Counted from the first letter of the stretch, positions 43,126 through 51,461 are shown. The stretch: 64,000 nucleotides of DNA from Acidocella aquatica (GCF_030160635.1 NZ_BSOS01000090.1:124001-188000), one strand, 5' to 3'. The notes: generated by a model from the letters alone, not told the origin. Numbers and translations: made by a program.

Positions 43126-44175
43126 ATGAAAACCCGCCGCATCGTGCTTGCCTCGCGCCCATCAGGCGTTCCGGTTGCCCGCAATTTCAAAATGGCCGAG
43201 CAGGAAATCCCCCCGCTCAAGGAAGGCGAGGTGCTGACCGAAAACCTCGTGTTCGCCATCGACCCCGCCGTGCGCGGCATGCTCGATGAAAAAGAGGACA
43301 GCTATCTGCCATCCGTGCCGCTGGATGGGCTGATCCCGACCATGGTGCTCGGCCGGGTTATCGAGTCCCGCAATCCCGGCTTCAAGGTTGGCGACTATGC
43401 CCGCGGCTTCATCGGCTGGGAGGAACACAGCATCATCCCCGCCGATAATTTCGCCACCGAGAATGTCCATGTCGACCCCTCGGTGCCGCTGACCGCCTAT
43501 ATGGGCGCGCTCGGCTGGTCGGGCATCACCGCCTATGTCGGGCTCAAGCGTATCGGCGAGATGAAGCCCGGCGATGTCGTTGTCGTCAGCGCCGCGGCTG
43601 GTGCGGTGGGCAGCGTCGCCGGCCAGATCGCGCGGCTGAGCGGCTGCCGCGCCGTGGGCATCACCAGCACCGATAAAGTGGCTGATGTCACCGGCCTGCT
43701 CGGCATGCACGCCGCCGTTGACTATAAAACCGCCCCCGATCTCGCCGCCGCCATCCGCGAGGCCTGCGGCGGCAAAGGTGCCGATGTCTTCTTCGACAAT
43801 GTCGGCGGCAAAATCCTCGATACCATGCTGCCGCTGATGGCGGCGTTCGGGCGCATCGTGGTGTGCGGCATGGTTGCTGATTACAACCAGGGCAAGGATG
43901 TCTACGCCTTCCGCAATTTGTGGCAGGTGCTGGTCCACCGTGTCACCATGCGCGGCTTCCTGGCCTATGAGCATCTGGACATGCTGGCCGAAGCAGAATC
44001 GACGATGGCCGGCTGGATCAAATCGGGCCAGCTCAAGGCCACCGAGAATGTCGCCACCGGGCTTGAGCGCGCGCCGGAGGCCTTCATCCGCCTGATGGCG
44101 GGCCAGACCAAGGGCAAAACCATCGTGCGGTTACGAGAGGACATCTCGACCCTGGCCGATCTCAAACTTTCCTAG
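43126..44175 (+). CDS. Zinc-less MDR oxidoreductase (CurA/PTGR-like)
   Basis: The 349-residue NADPH-binding protein has FAIDPAVRGMLDEKEDSYLPSVPLDG, then VVVSAAAGAVGSVAGQIARLSGCRAVGI and FFDNVGGKILDTML, the LTB4-dehydrogenase/CurA pattern without zinc ligands. It would reduce an alpha,beta-unsaturated carbonyl. The start at 43126 follows GAGAGGAC; an earlier codon inside the AT-rich promoter is rejected. It shares the upstream TTGTATATA site with the divergent ThuA operon. A paralog of similar length is at 18183-19223. Directly after it comes a MITE-like element. Confidence 0.91.
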   Translation: MKTRRIVLASRPSGVPVARNFKMAEQEIPPLKEGEVLTENLVFAIDPAVRGMLDEKEDSYLPSVPLDGLIPTMVLGRVIESRNPGFKVGDYARGFIGWEEHSIIPADNFATENVHVDPSVPLTAYMGALGWSGITAYVGLKRIGEMKPGDVVVVSAAAGAVGSVAGQIARLSGCRAVGITSTDKVADVTGLLGMHAAVDYKTAPDLAAAIREACGGKGADVFFDNVGGKILDTMLPLMAAFGRIVVCGMVADYNQGKDVYAFRNLWQVLVHRVTMRGFLAYEHLDMLAEAESTMAGWIKSGQLKATENVATGLERAPEAFIRLMAGQTKGKTIVRLREDISTLADLKLS

Positions 44176-44304
44176 TGTCCCTATTCTAAAATTCGTAACA
44201 TCAAAATATCTTCCCTCGCGGGACACGAGTGCTTTGTTTTCAGTGGCCTGCTTATCCCTTCCGTCCGCTGCGAGATGCAGCGGACTTCAGGGGCAGGACA
44301 CTAG
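44172..44304. repeat. MITE-like element with CTAGTGTCC ends
   Basis: CTAGTGTCC (44172-44180) and GGACACTAG (44296-44304) are perfect 9-base inverted ends of a 133-base noncoding stretch. The left end overlaps the stop codon of the MDR gene. A third, near copy, GGGACACGAG, lies at 44220-44229. Inside, GTCCGCTGC-GAGAT-GCAGCGGAC (44263-44285) is a strong hairpin. Nested ends suggest a decayed insertion, but no transposase is left. No target-site duplication is obvious. Confidence 0.5.
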
Positions 44305-44315
44305 TGCCGGATGAC

Positions 44316-44342
44316 AAAAAAGGGCCTGGAAACCCCCGGCCC
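44316..44342 (-). terminator. Intrinsic terminator after the Rieske ferredoxin gene
   Basis: On the minus strand GGGCC (44338-44342), an 11-base loop and GGCCC (44322-44326) are followed by six T (44316-44321). It is nine bases beyond the ferredoxin stop. The stem is short but GC-rich. Confidence 0.65.
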
Positions 44343-44350
44343 CGCCGCCG

Positions 44351-44716
44351 TCAACCCAGCGGGGTGACGGGCAGATGCTCAGGCCTCGGCGCCTCATCGG
44401 GCACCGCGACCTCGATCCAGCCTTCCGCGTCCTCGCGCAGATCGAAGCGCATCAGCGGCTTGTAGTCCACCGCCCCCATGCAGCTGCCATCCTCAAGCTT
44501 GAAACGCGCCCCATGCAACGGGCACATGATCGCGCCACGCCGCACCCGCCCATCGGGCGCAAGACTCGCGGCCTGATGCGTACAGCGGTTGATGAGGGCA
44601 TGGAGCCTGCCCTCATCGCGCACCACCAGCACCGGCCAGCGGTTGACGATAAAAGCCTGCAAGGACCGCTCGGCGATGTCGGCGGCCTTGATGACCCGGT
44701 GAAAGCTATGAGACAT
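44351..44716 (-). CDS. Rieske [2Fe-2S] ferredoxin-like protein
   Basis: The 121-residue protein has one Rieske site, Cys45-Thr-His47 and Cys65-Pro-Leu-His68, with 17 residues between, and SCMGAVDYKPLMRF behind it. It resembles the first ferredoxin (24817-25185) in size and motif, so both may serve the four oxygenases. ATG 44716 is used because the domain starts there; GGAG lies about 12 bases upstream, which is long. An in-frame ATG 14 codons further back is possible but would add residues unlike the family. It lies 130 bases after the EthD gene and has its own terminator. Confidence 0.85.
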   Translation of the reverse strand: MSHSFHRVIKAADIAERSLQAFIVNRWPVLVVRDEGRLHALINRCTHQAASLAPDGRVRRGAIMCPLHGARFKLEDGSCMGAVDYKPLMRFDLREDAEGWIEVAVPDEAPRPEHLPVTPLG

Positions 44717-44772
44717 TCTGATGTTACACTCCGGCGTGACAGATTCAGGACAGATCACGTCTCTAAATCAGT

Positions 44773-44812
44773 ATGCGATTGGATTGAACCCAAAGGTCCA
44801 GGCCAATCGCAT
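44773..44812. repeat. Intergenic stem-loop
   Basis: ATGCGATTGG (44773-44782) and CCAATCGCAT (44803-44812) pair perfectly around a 20-base loop, between the EthD and ferredoxin genes. A run of A follows on the plus strand, so on the minus strand the T run precedes rather than follows the stem, and termination of EthD is unlikely. It may be a dispersed palindromic repeat. Confidence 0.4.
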
Positions 44813-44846
44813 AAAAACTGCTCGCCCTCAGAAAAGGGGGCTGCCT

Positions 44847-45209
44847 TCATGCAATGGATAACGGCTCCAGCGCACTCTCTGCTTCTTCGACCGTGAAGAC
44901 CCGCATCGCCGCACGATCAAAAAGACGGTCCTCATCGGCCATGACCCACTCTGCCACCGAAGGTTCGGAGAGCGCGGCGATGCAGCGGTCATGCGTGGCG
45001 CGGTCGGGGAAGCTGATTTCGGTCATCACATCGAAATCGGGCAACTCCAAACCCTGGCCAGCCGGCGCAACATAGCGGCGCAGATAACGCTGCGCGAACC
45101 CGGCCAGCACGCGCTCGCCGATCAGCCGGTGGTGGGTCTCATAATAGTCGCGGAACGCTTCAACCGTCATTCCCGGCCTGCGTTTGAGCAGGGTGATGCG
45201 CGTGAACAC
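44847..45209 (-). CDS. EthD-domain protein
   Basis: The 120-residue protein has a dimeric alpha-beta-barrel (EthD/ferredoxin-like) pattern: ITLLKRRPGMTVEAFRDYYETHHRLIG, then YVAPAGQ and FDVMTEISFPDRATHDRCIAAL. EthD-type proteins occur with P450 or oxygenase systems and in decarboxylation or isomerisation; their role is often unknown. The GTG start lies four bases after the acyl-CoA dehydrogenase stop with GAGG in front. It is thus the second gene of that leftward unit. The His pair in ETHHR is the usual ligand-binding spot. Confidence 0.84.
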   Translation of the reverse strand: MFTRITLLKRRPGMTVEAFRDYYETHHRLIGERVLAGFAQRYLRRYVAPAGQGLELPDFDVMTEISFPDRATHDRCIAALSEPSVAEWVMADEDRLFDRAAMRVFTVEEAESALEPLSIA

Positions 45210-45213
45210 CGCC

Positions 45214-46317
45214 TCAGGCCGCCTTCGTCAGCTGTACATAATGGCGCAGATCCCACTCACTATCGCCCAGCAGCGAGGCGAGCAGCAGCGTGCGCTTGAA
45301 GGCCTGACCGACCATCAGCTCCTCGGTCGTGCCGATGCCGCCATGAAGCTGCACGGCCTCCTCGGCGATATCGCGCGCAAAGCCGCTGATCAAGGCTTTT
45401 GCACCGATGATCGCGCGGTGGGCTTCGGCTGTGCCGGGCGTCTGGGCGGCGGCGCGGTAGAGCTGGGAGCGGCTGAGTTCAAGCAGCACATAACCATCGG
45501 CCAGGCGGTGTTGCACCGCCTGAAACCGGCCGATCGGCTGGCCGAATTGCTGACGTGTCTTTACATAGTCCAGCGTGGCGTCAAACATATGCGTCATCAG
45601 CCCGACCAGCTCGGCGCAAATCGCGAGACGGGCCTGATCCAGCACTTCCTCGAAACACGCAGCCCCATCGGGCAGATATTGCGCCGGTGTACCGCGGAAG
45701 ATGATGTCGCTCGCAACCGCGCCGTCAACCAGGCGGTAGTCGGTGCGCGTCACCCCTTCGGCCTGCGCATCCACCCGGTAGAGGCCGGTGGCACCCGTCT
45801 CATCGCAGGCTGTGACCAGCAACAGATCCGCAAAGCCGCCGCCGATCACGCAAATTTTCTCTCCGTCGAGGCGGACATCGCCGCGTAGCCCCACCGCCCG
45901 CGTTTGCGGCTGTGCCGGCAGAAACCGGCCGGCACGTTCAAGATGCGCAAGCGCCGGCAGGCAATCGCCGGCACTGATAAGGGGCAGCAGCTCCGCCTTC
46001 ATGGCGGCGGACCCGCCACGCTCGATCAGCGAGGCGGCGATGAGGACGACAGGCAGAAACGGCTCCACGGCCACCCCCTTGCCCAGCGCCTCGGCAACCG
46101 TGATCAGCTCGGCCGCACCGCCGCCGATGCCGCCGTTGGCCTCCGCGAAGGGCAAGGCCAGCAGACCCGTCTCAGCCAGAATGCGCCAATTCTCTCGCGA
46201 GAAACCGCACGGCTCATCAATGTAGGCCAGGCGGCGGATCGGATCATAATGATCGGCAACAAACCGCTCCACCAAATCTCTCAGCATCATCTGTTCTTGG
46301 TTCAGATCGAAGTTCAC
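45214..46317 (-). CDS. Acyl-CoA dehydrogenase, steroid-type (second-partner type)
   Basis: The 367-residue ACAD has the divergent architecture of ChsE-like partner subunits: MMLRDLVERFVADHYDP at the start, DVRLDGEKICVIGGGFADLLLV in the middle, and VQLHGGIGTTEELMVGQAFKRTLLL at the C terminus. It is related to the protein at 41072-42241. The first-partner type that it would need is found on the other side of the LuxR gene, on the plus strand (47466-48674), so the pair is split and divergently oriented. The EthD gene follows after four bases. The upstream gap has a lux-box-like dyad. Confidence 0.9.
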   Translation of the reverse strand: MNFDLNQEQMMLRDLVERFVADHYDPIRRLAYIDEPCGFSRENWRILAETGLLALPFAEANGGIGGGAAELITVAEALGKGVAVEPFLPVVLIAASLIERGGSAAMKAELLPLISAGDCLPALAHLERAGRFLPAQPQTRAVGLRGDVRLDGEKICVIGGGFADLLLVTACDETGATGLYRVDAQAEGVTRTDYRLVDGAVASDIIFRGTPAQYLPDGAACFEEVLDQARLAICAELVGLMTHMFDATLDYVKTRQQFGQPIGRFQAVQHRLADGYVLLELSRSQLYRAAAQTPGTAEAHRAIIGAKALISGFARDIAEEAVQLHGGIGTTEELMVGQAFKRTLLLASLLGDSEWDLRHYVQLTKAA

Positions 46318-46418
46318 GTTGGTTCCCCCCTAACGCTTCCTCATCCGGCAGCCGCCGTGTGAGGGCCCTATTGTCTGCGACGTTATGCTAAATCTGACCG
46401 GATAGGTTAGGCTTTCCT

Positions 46419-46438
46419 ACCTGTAAGTAGTCATAGGT
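46419..46438. promoter_or_regulatory. Lux-box-like 20-base dyad
   Basis: ACCTGTAAGTAGTCATAGGT has arms that match at seven of ten positions, with ACCT and AGGT ends 20 bases apart. This is the length and form of the classical lux box (ACCTGTAGGATCGTACAGGT). It lies 45 bases before the LuxR-type start and about 100 bases before the divergent acyl-CoA dehydrogenase start. ATAGGTT repeats flank it at 46402-46408 and 46433-46439. Confidence 0.5.
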
Positions 46439-46483
46439 TTTGAACGCTTGTCTAAAGAAGTTGGGAGGGATAGCGTAAACATC

Positions 46484-47341
46484 ATGGAGGGAACGCGCGA
46501 GCCTGTGTCCGCCAGTACGGATCACATCGACCCAGCCGATTCGCTGCCTTTCGGGCGGCGTGGCATTGTAATATCCTCAGTCCAGGACATTCGCCCCGCC
46601 GCCGAAGCCTTGCGGGATATGGCCCGTGAACTCAGCAACTTCCGGGTGGCCGTGTGCCCCAACATCGCCTCGAAACTCCCCATGACCGACGCCGAAGGCA
46701 ACGCGCTGGCCGAGACCGTCTTCGGCTGGCCATGCTCAAAAGATCAATGGTGGAAGAAGCCGCTGCTGGCGCTCATTTCGCCCCTTACCTTCGTCTGCCG
46801 CTATGAAAGCGAGCCTTTCTGGGCCAACGCGCGCGGCATCCATACCCGCGCGCCCAATCCGCTGCTCGATCAGGTCGATTTGTCGCATTTCCGGGAGTCG
46901 GTGAACGCCGAATCCTTCATCGTGGTGCCCGTGCATCTGCCGTTTGGCCAGATCGGCGCGATCAGCTACTCGCCCATGGAGACGGGGCGCGAAGACCTCT
47001 CGCGGGAATTCGCGCTTTACGCCGACATACTGGAATATCACGGCCGGCGCTTCATCAATGGCTATTCGCGCGTAACCAGCCAGCGCCCATGGATCGCGCG
47101 CAACTGCCGGCTTTCAAAACGCGAAGTGGAATGCCTGCGCTGGGCCGCGCTGGGCAAGACCGACGCCGAAATTGCGATGATTCTCGGCCGGAGCTGCGCC
47201 ACCGTGCGGTTTCACATCCATAATGCCGCAACCAAGCTGGAAGCCGTGAACCGCAGCCAGACCGTCTTCAAGGCAACGCAGCTCGGCTATTTGGGCAGCG
47301 TCGCGGCGATATCCGCCTCGCAGGCGCAGCCGCACAGCTGA
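46484..47341 (+). CDS. LuxR-type transcriptional regulator
   Basis: The 285-residue protein has a C-terminal LuxR/GerE helix-turn-helix: LSKREVECLRWAALGKTDAEIAMILGRSCATVRFHIHNAATKL. The N-terminal part of about 200 residues resembles autoinducer-binding domains in layout (FWANARGIHTRAPNPLLDQVDLSHF, then VVPVHLPFGQIGAISYSPM) but is not clearly canonical at the signal contacts. No luxI synthase is in the window, so it would be a LuxR solo, perhaps sensing a catabolic compound. The start is uncertain: ATG 46484 follows GGGAGGG at a long distance, and TTG 46448 would add 12 residues. A lux-box-like dyad lies directly upstream. Confidence 0.85.
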   Translation: MEGTREPVSASTDHIDPADSLPFGRRGIVISSVQDIRPAAEALRDMARELSNFRVAVCPNIASKLPMTDAEGNALAETVFGWPCSKDQWWKKPLLALISPLTFVCRYESEPFWANARGIHTRAPNPLLDQVDLSHFRESVNAESFIVVPVHLPFGQIGAISYSPMETGREDLSREFALYADILEYHGRRFINGYSRVTSQRPWIARNCRLSKREVECLRWAALGKTDAEIAMILGRSCATVRFHIHNAATKLEAVNRSQTVFKATQLGYLGSVAAISASQAQPHS

Positions 47342-47465
47342 TAAGCGCGTATCTGCGGGCAACCTAGCTAAATTCATAGAAGCCAGCGCGGTGGAGGGTT
47401 TCCATAATCGGCCACAGCGCGCGGCGTTGGGCAATTGTTTTGTTATGACGGGGGTTTGAGGAAAA

Positions 47466-48674
47466 ATGGATCTGCAGTTCACGCATGAGGAGGAAGCCTT
47501 CCAGCAAAACGTGCGCGCGTTTCTGGCAACGCATCTGGCGCCGCACCTGCGCGCGGGCGCGGTGGCAACACCCGGCGTTTTCGTGGAACCCGACATCGGC
47601 CGCGAATGGCAGCGTATCCTCCATGAAAAAGGCTGGCTGGCCTCCAGCTGGCCGGCCGAGTGCGGCGGCACGGGATGGACGCCAGTGCAGCGTTATATCT
47701 TCGAGAAGGAGTGCGCCCTCGCCGACGCGCCAAGCCTGCCGCTGCTAAGCCTCAAGCTATTGGGGCCGGTGATCTGCAAATTTGGCACCCCCAGGCAGAA
47801 GGCGGAGATTCTCCCCCGTATCCTCGATGGCAGCGACTACTGGTGCCAGGGCTTCTCGGAGCCGGGCGCGGGGTCGGATCTCGCCAGCCTGAAAACGCGG
47901 GCTGAGCGGCGCGGCGATGTTTATGTCATCAACGGCCGCAAGCTATGGACCACCCATGCTCACCATGCGAACAAAATTTTCTGCCTCGTTCGCACCGACC
48001 CGAAAGCCAAGCCCCAGAAGGGAATCAGCTTTCTCCTGGTTGACATGAACCAGCCGGGCGTCGAGGTCCGTCCGATCAAGGGTCTGGCTGGCGACCATGA
48101 GGTTAACGAGGTGTTTCTCGACGATGTGGCGGCCCCGGTTGAAAACCTGGTGGGCGCGGAAGGCATGGGATGGACCATCGCTAAATTCCTCCTCGAGAAT
48201 GAGCGCGGCGGCGCGTGCTACGCGCCAAAGCTGCTCTCGGGCATCCAGAAGCTGCGCCTCTGCGCCGCCCATGAACCAAATGGCGAAGGCGCCACCATGG
48301 CCGATGATGCCGCCTTCATGACCGATCTGGCGCGGCTGGAGCTGACCGCGCAAGCCCTGGAGATGACGGAGCTGCGCGTCCTGGCCGATCTGGCGCAGGG
48401 CCGCCCGCCTGGGCCGCAAACCTCGCTCGCCAAACTCACCGCCTCGCGATTGCGCCAGCAGATCGACGCGATGGCCGCGCGGCTTTACGGCTATGCCGGG
48501 TTGGCCCTGGAACGCCAGCGCCCGCTTTATGGCGAGAGCGCCCCCGCCCCGCTTTACCACAAGGCCGCCCAGCTTGCCGCCCCGCGTTACCTCAACAGCC
48601 TCGCCTGGACCATTTTCGGCGGCACAAATGAGATCCAGCGCACGATCATCGCAAAGACCGTACTCGGCTTGTAG
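47466..48674 (+). CDS. Acyl-CoA dehydrogenase, steroid-type (first-partner type)
   Basis: The 402-residue flavoprotein has CQGFSEPGAGSDLASL, KLWTTHAHHANK, GDHEVNEVFLDDVAAPVENLVG and a C-terminal TIFGGTNEIQRTIIAKTVLGL. It is closely related to the protein at 39885-41075 and is of the FadE26/34-like kind that pairs with a divergent ACAD. The matching partner is probably the product of 45214-46317, on the opposite strand. It is 11 bases from the end of a convergent TetR gene. The upstream 124 bases after the LuxR stop show no clear promoter motif. Confidence 0.91.
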   Translation: MDLQFTHEEEAFQQNVRAFLATHLAPHLRAGAVATPGVFVEPDIGREWQRILHEKGWLASSWPAECGGTGWTPVQRYIFEKECALADAPSLPLLSLKLLGPVICKFGTPRQKAEILPRILDGSDYWCQGFSEPGAGSDLASLKTRAERRGDVYVINGRKLWTTHAHHANKIFCLVRTDPKAKPQKGISFLLVDMNQPGVEVRPIKGLAGDHEVNEVFLDDVAAPVENLVGAEGMGWTIAKFLLENERGGACYAPKLLSGIQKLRLCAAHEPNGEGATMADDAAFMTDLARLELTAQALEMTELRVLADLAQGRPPGPQTSLAKLTASRLRQQIDAMAARLYGYAGLALERQRPLYGESAPAPLYHKAAQLAAPRYLNSLAWTIFGGTNEIQRTIIAKTVLGL

Positions 48675-48685
48675 GCGCCGAGCGG

Positions 48686-49393
48686 TCAGTCCACGGCGCC
48701 TAGCCCCAGGAAGCCCGCACTGAAGAAAGGGACGATGCGCTCGACCATGGCGGCGAAATCGCCCGATCCGAGCGCCCCGCCTGACTGGCGCTCCAGCATG
48801 CCGCTTTCCACCAGAATATGCGTGATCGCCGCCTGATAGAAGAAAAACCCCCATTGCACATCCAGCGGGGCGATTTCCGGGTGAATGGCCGCCAGCGCCT
48901 TCACGAATGACTGGATAAGGCTGTCATAATGACGCTTGAAGGGGGAGACGTAATCCTCCTCCTGCGGATGGTTGGCAACAAAGGCCAGCAGGCGGATGTA
49001 ATTCTTCCACCCCGGGCCGCCATGCACAAACCGCTCGGCAATCGGGCTGATCAGCGCCCGGATGATCGCCGCGCGCCGCATGCCGCGGCTGCCCTCCACC
49101 AGCATCGCCCCGGCAAGCGCCGCCGCGATGCTATCCGCATGTTCGCCCGCGCGCCGATCGATGATCGCGCTGAACAAATTTTCCTTGGACCCGAAATGAT
49201 AATGCGACAGGGCCAGCGGCACGCCGGCCTCGGCCGCAATGTCGCGCAGGCTGACGCCATAAAAGCCGCGGCGGGCGAACAGGGTTTCGGCGGAATCAAG
49301 AATCCGCGCGGCAGTTTCCGGCGCGCGGCGGCGGTCGACCCGCGGCGCCATCCCGGTCTCCGAACCTGCCAGTTTTAATAGGTTGCCACTCAT
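48686..49393 (-). CDS. TetR family transcriptional regulator
   Basis: The 235-residue regulator has TetR helix-turn-helix AARILDSAETLFARRGFYGVSLRDIAAEAGVPLALSHYHFGSKENLF (residues about 28-74), then a large helical domain with TetR_C-like GGPGWKNYIRLLAFVANHPQEEDYVSP. It has a longer N terminus than most; ATG 49393 follows AAGG, and an internal ATG at 49351 follows GGAG, so either may be used. It is divergent from the Rieske oxygenase operon at 49500, whose promoter (49420-49448) sits between them. It therefore probably represses that operon. Confidence 0.9.
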   Translation of the reverse strand: MSGNLLKLAGSETGMAPRVDRRRAPETAARILDSAETLFARRGFYGVSLRDIAAEAGVPLALSHYHFGSKENLFSAIIDRRAGEHADSIAAALAGAMLVEGSRGMRRAAIIRALISPIAERFVHGGPGWKNYIRLLAFVANHPQEEDYVSPFKRHYDSLIQSFVKALAAIHPEIAPLDVQWGFFFYQAAITHILVESGMLERQSGGALGSGDFAAMVERIVPFFSAGFLGLGAVD

Positions 49394-49419
49394 CAGCTCG
49401 CCTTGTTTTCAGGTAGACC

Positions 49420-49448
49420 TTGACATTCCACCAACCTCACGCAACTAT
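49420..49448 (+). promoter_or_regulatory. Candidate sigma70 promoter of the oxygenase operon
   Basis: TTGACA (49420-49425) is a perfect -35 box. AACTAT (49443-49448) is a weak -10 box, 17 bases further on. The start codon is at 49500. TAGTCGGTCGTTC follows the -10 box, where a TetR protein could bind. TetR is encoded divergently. Confidence 0.5.
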
Positions 49449-49499
49449 TTAGTCGGTCGTTCAAGAAAATACAACAAAGTAAACCAAGAGAGAGTTACG

Positions 49500-50816
49500 A
49501 TGGCACTTTCGGTGAAAGACTCCGATAGCATCCCGGTTGATCCGCCGGTACGCGGCGATCCGATCACGGGTGAGCGCTATTATGCAGCGCGCTGGGCTGA
49601 AGCGGAATGGAACAAGCTCTGGACCCGCGTGTGGCATGTTGGCGGCATGGCCGCCGACCTGCTCGATACCGGTGATTTTCTGACCCACAACATCGGGCGG
49701 GAATCGGTTGTCATGCTGCGCCAGGCGGATGGCTCGGTGCGGGCGTTTTATAATGCCTGTCTGCATCGCGGCTACCGGCTGGCCTGGACCGAGGTTGGCG
49801 GCGCGCCGCAGCTTGTATGCGGCTATCACGGCTGGCGCTACAATCCTGACGGCATGCTGGCCCATGTGCAGGACCCGGATGATTTCCCCGGCGGCTCGCC
49901 CTGCGGCAAGCACCGGCTCACGGAAATCGCCTGTGACGTCTGGGGCGGGCTCGTCTGGTTCAACATGGACCGGGGCGGCCCGAGCCTGCGCGAATGGCTC
50001 GGCGAAAATGTGGCGCGCCATATGGAACAATGGCAAATGGACAAAATGACGCGGGTCTACGCGGTGTCCTCGAACGTGCCGTGCAACTGGAAGATCGTCC
50101 GCGACAACTTCAACGAAAGCTACCACCTGCCGACGCTGCATCCGCAGATCTCGACCGTGATCAACGATGACCATACAGACTGCGTTTTCCGCATCTACGC
50201 GGATGTCGGCCATAACATGATGCGCATGAAGGGGCTGCAACCCTCGGCGCGTTACGAGACCTGCAACCAGCTCGATGTTCCTCTGGCGCAGGCGCTGGAA
50301 TACTGGGGGCTGGACCCCGCGCCCTTCGCCGGCAACGCCATGGCGACCCGCGAGGCGATCATCGCCCGCAAGCGCGCGGTGGGCGCGCAAATGGGCTATG
50401 CGCATTATGCGGCGATGGGCGATGAGGAGATCGTGGATTATTTCCACTTCACCCTCTGGCCCAACACCACCTTCACCATGTGGCCGGATGGCGTGCAGAT
50501 TCTGCGCTCGGAACCACACCCAAGCGACCCGGAACGCTGCATCTTCGACCATTGGTTCATGGCCCACCAGATCGGCGGCAGCGATGTGGTCATCGGCCCC
50601 AACGGCCCCACCTCGTTACAGGCGGTGGACCGCGAACATATCGTCTTTGGCGAGAAGACTCTGGGTGAGGTCGCGGATCAGGATCTCTCGGTCGCCATCG
50701 GTCAGCAGCTCGGGCTGCATTCGCGCGGCTTCCGGGGCGGCATCCTCGCCAATCAGGAAAAGCGTATCCAGATTTTCCATGAGCGGCTCAATGATGTGTG
50801 CGGCATTCACGACTGA
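49500..50816 (+). CDS. Rieske non-heme iron oxygenase, alpha subunit
   Basis: The 438-residue protein has Rieske ligands Cys87-Leu-His89 and Cys107-Gly-Tyr-His110, and iron-binding NFNESYHLPTLHP with two His. It is a fourth, clearly different oxygenase branch. The NESYHxxxxHP pattern is like large alpha-type oxygenases of aromatic or terpenoid compounds. The start at 49500 follows AAGAGAGAGTTACG; earlier codons in the promoter are excluded. It begins a plus-strand operon with a SnoaL-like gene and a KstD-like flavoprotein. It would introduce a hydroxyl or diol with electrons from one of the Rieske ferredoxins. Confidence 0.91.
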   Translation: MALSVKDSDSIPVDPPVRGDPITGERYYAARWAEAEWNKLWTRVWHVGGMAADLLDTGDFLTHNIGRESVVMLRQADGSVRAFYNACLHRGYRLAWTEVGGAPQLVCGYHGWRYNPDGMLAHVQDPDDFPGGSPCGKHRLTEIACDVWGGLVWFNMDRGGPSLREWLGENVARHMEQWQMDKMTRVYAVSSNVPCNWKIVRDNFNESYHLPTLHPQISTVINDDHTDCVFRIYADVGHNMMRMKGLQPSARYETCNQLDVPLAQALEYWGLDPAPFAGNAMATREAIIARKRAVGAQMGYAHYAAMGDEEIVDYFHFTLWPNTTFTMWPDGVQILRSEPHPSDPERCIFDHWFMAHQIGGSDVVIGPNGPTSLQAVDREHIVFGEKTLGEVADQDLSVAIGQQLGLHSRGFRGGILANQEKRIQIFHERLNDVCGIHD

Positions 50817-50864
50817 ACAAAAAACGTTATCCGCGCAGAATATTTCAAGAATGGAGCAAACGTG

Positions 50865-51296
50865 ATGTTTACGGGACCAATTGAGGATCGGCTGGCCATT
50901 CGTGAGCTGGTCGAGGCCTACGGCGACGCCGTGACGCGCGCCGACAAGCAGGCATGGGAGCAGAACTGGACGGAAGATGCGGTGTGGACGCTCAACCTCC
51001 CCGGGCTGGAGAAGGTGGAAGGGCGCAAGGCCATCGTCGAACTCTGGGTCCAGGCCATGGCAGGTTATGAATTTGTCCTCATGAGCTCCTCCCCTGGCGC
51101 GATCCAGGTGGAGGGAAACCACGCGACCGGCCGGTTTTATACGAGCGAGGTGGCCCGGACCAAGGACGGCACAACCCAGCGGGTTTCCGGCCGGTATGAG
51201 GATGAATACGTGAAGCAGGAGGGGCGCTGGTACATCCACCGGCGCACCTTCAAGGTTCTGTATACTCAGGACGTGACGGAAAAAGCGGGAGCTTGA
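50865..51296 (+). CDS. SnoaL-like / NTF2-fold protein
   Basis: The 143-residue protein has the SnoaL_4-like pattern IEDRLAIRELVEAYGDAVTRADKQAWEQNWTEDAVWTL, VEGRKAIVELWVQAM and VSGRYEDEYVKQEGRWYIHRRTFKVLY. This is the pattern of limonene-epoxide-hydrolase or dehydratase-like NTF2 proteins, and also of some beta-like subunits of Rieske oxygenases. It lies 48 bases after the oxygenase alpha gene and 165 before the flavoprotein, so either role fits. The start may be GTG 50862 or ATG 50865; GGAG lies before both. It is unlike the two SnoaL-like proteins at 10.4-11.2 kb. Confidence 0.85.
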   Translation: MFTGPIEDRLAIRELVEAYGDAVTRADKQAWEQNWTEDAVWTLNLPGLEKVEGRKAIVELWVQAMAGYEFVLMSSSPGAIQVEGNHATGRFYTSEVARTKDGTTQRVSGRYEDEYVKQEGRWYIHRRTFKVLYTQDVTEKAGA

Positions 51297-51461
51297 ATAT
51301 TAACACGCCGCTGAGAAGCGCCCGATCGGGCGGCTCCACCTATGAGATGTGCGAGTAGCTGCCTATCGCGGCTGAAAACTATAGTGACCCTAACCAAATG
51401 GACACGCGGCGATGGTGACCGCGCGTGCTCCAGCAAGAACGGATTACCAGGGAGATGGACG

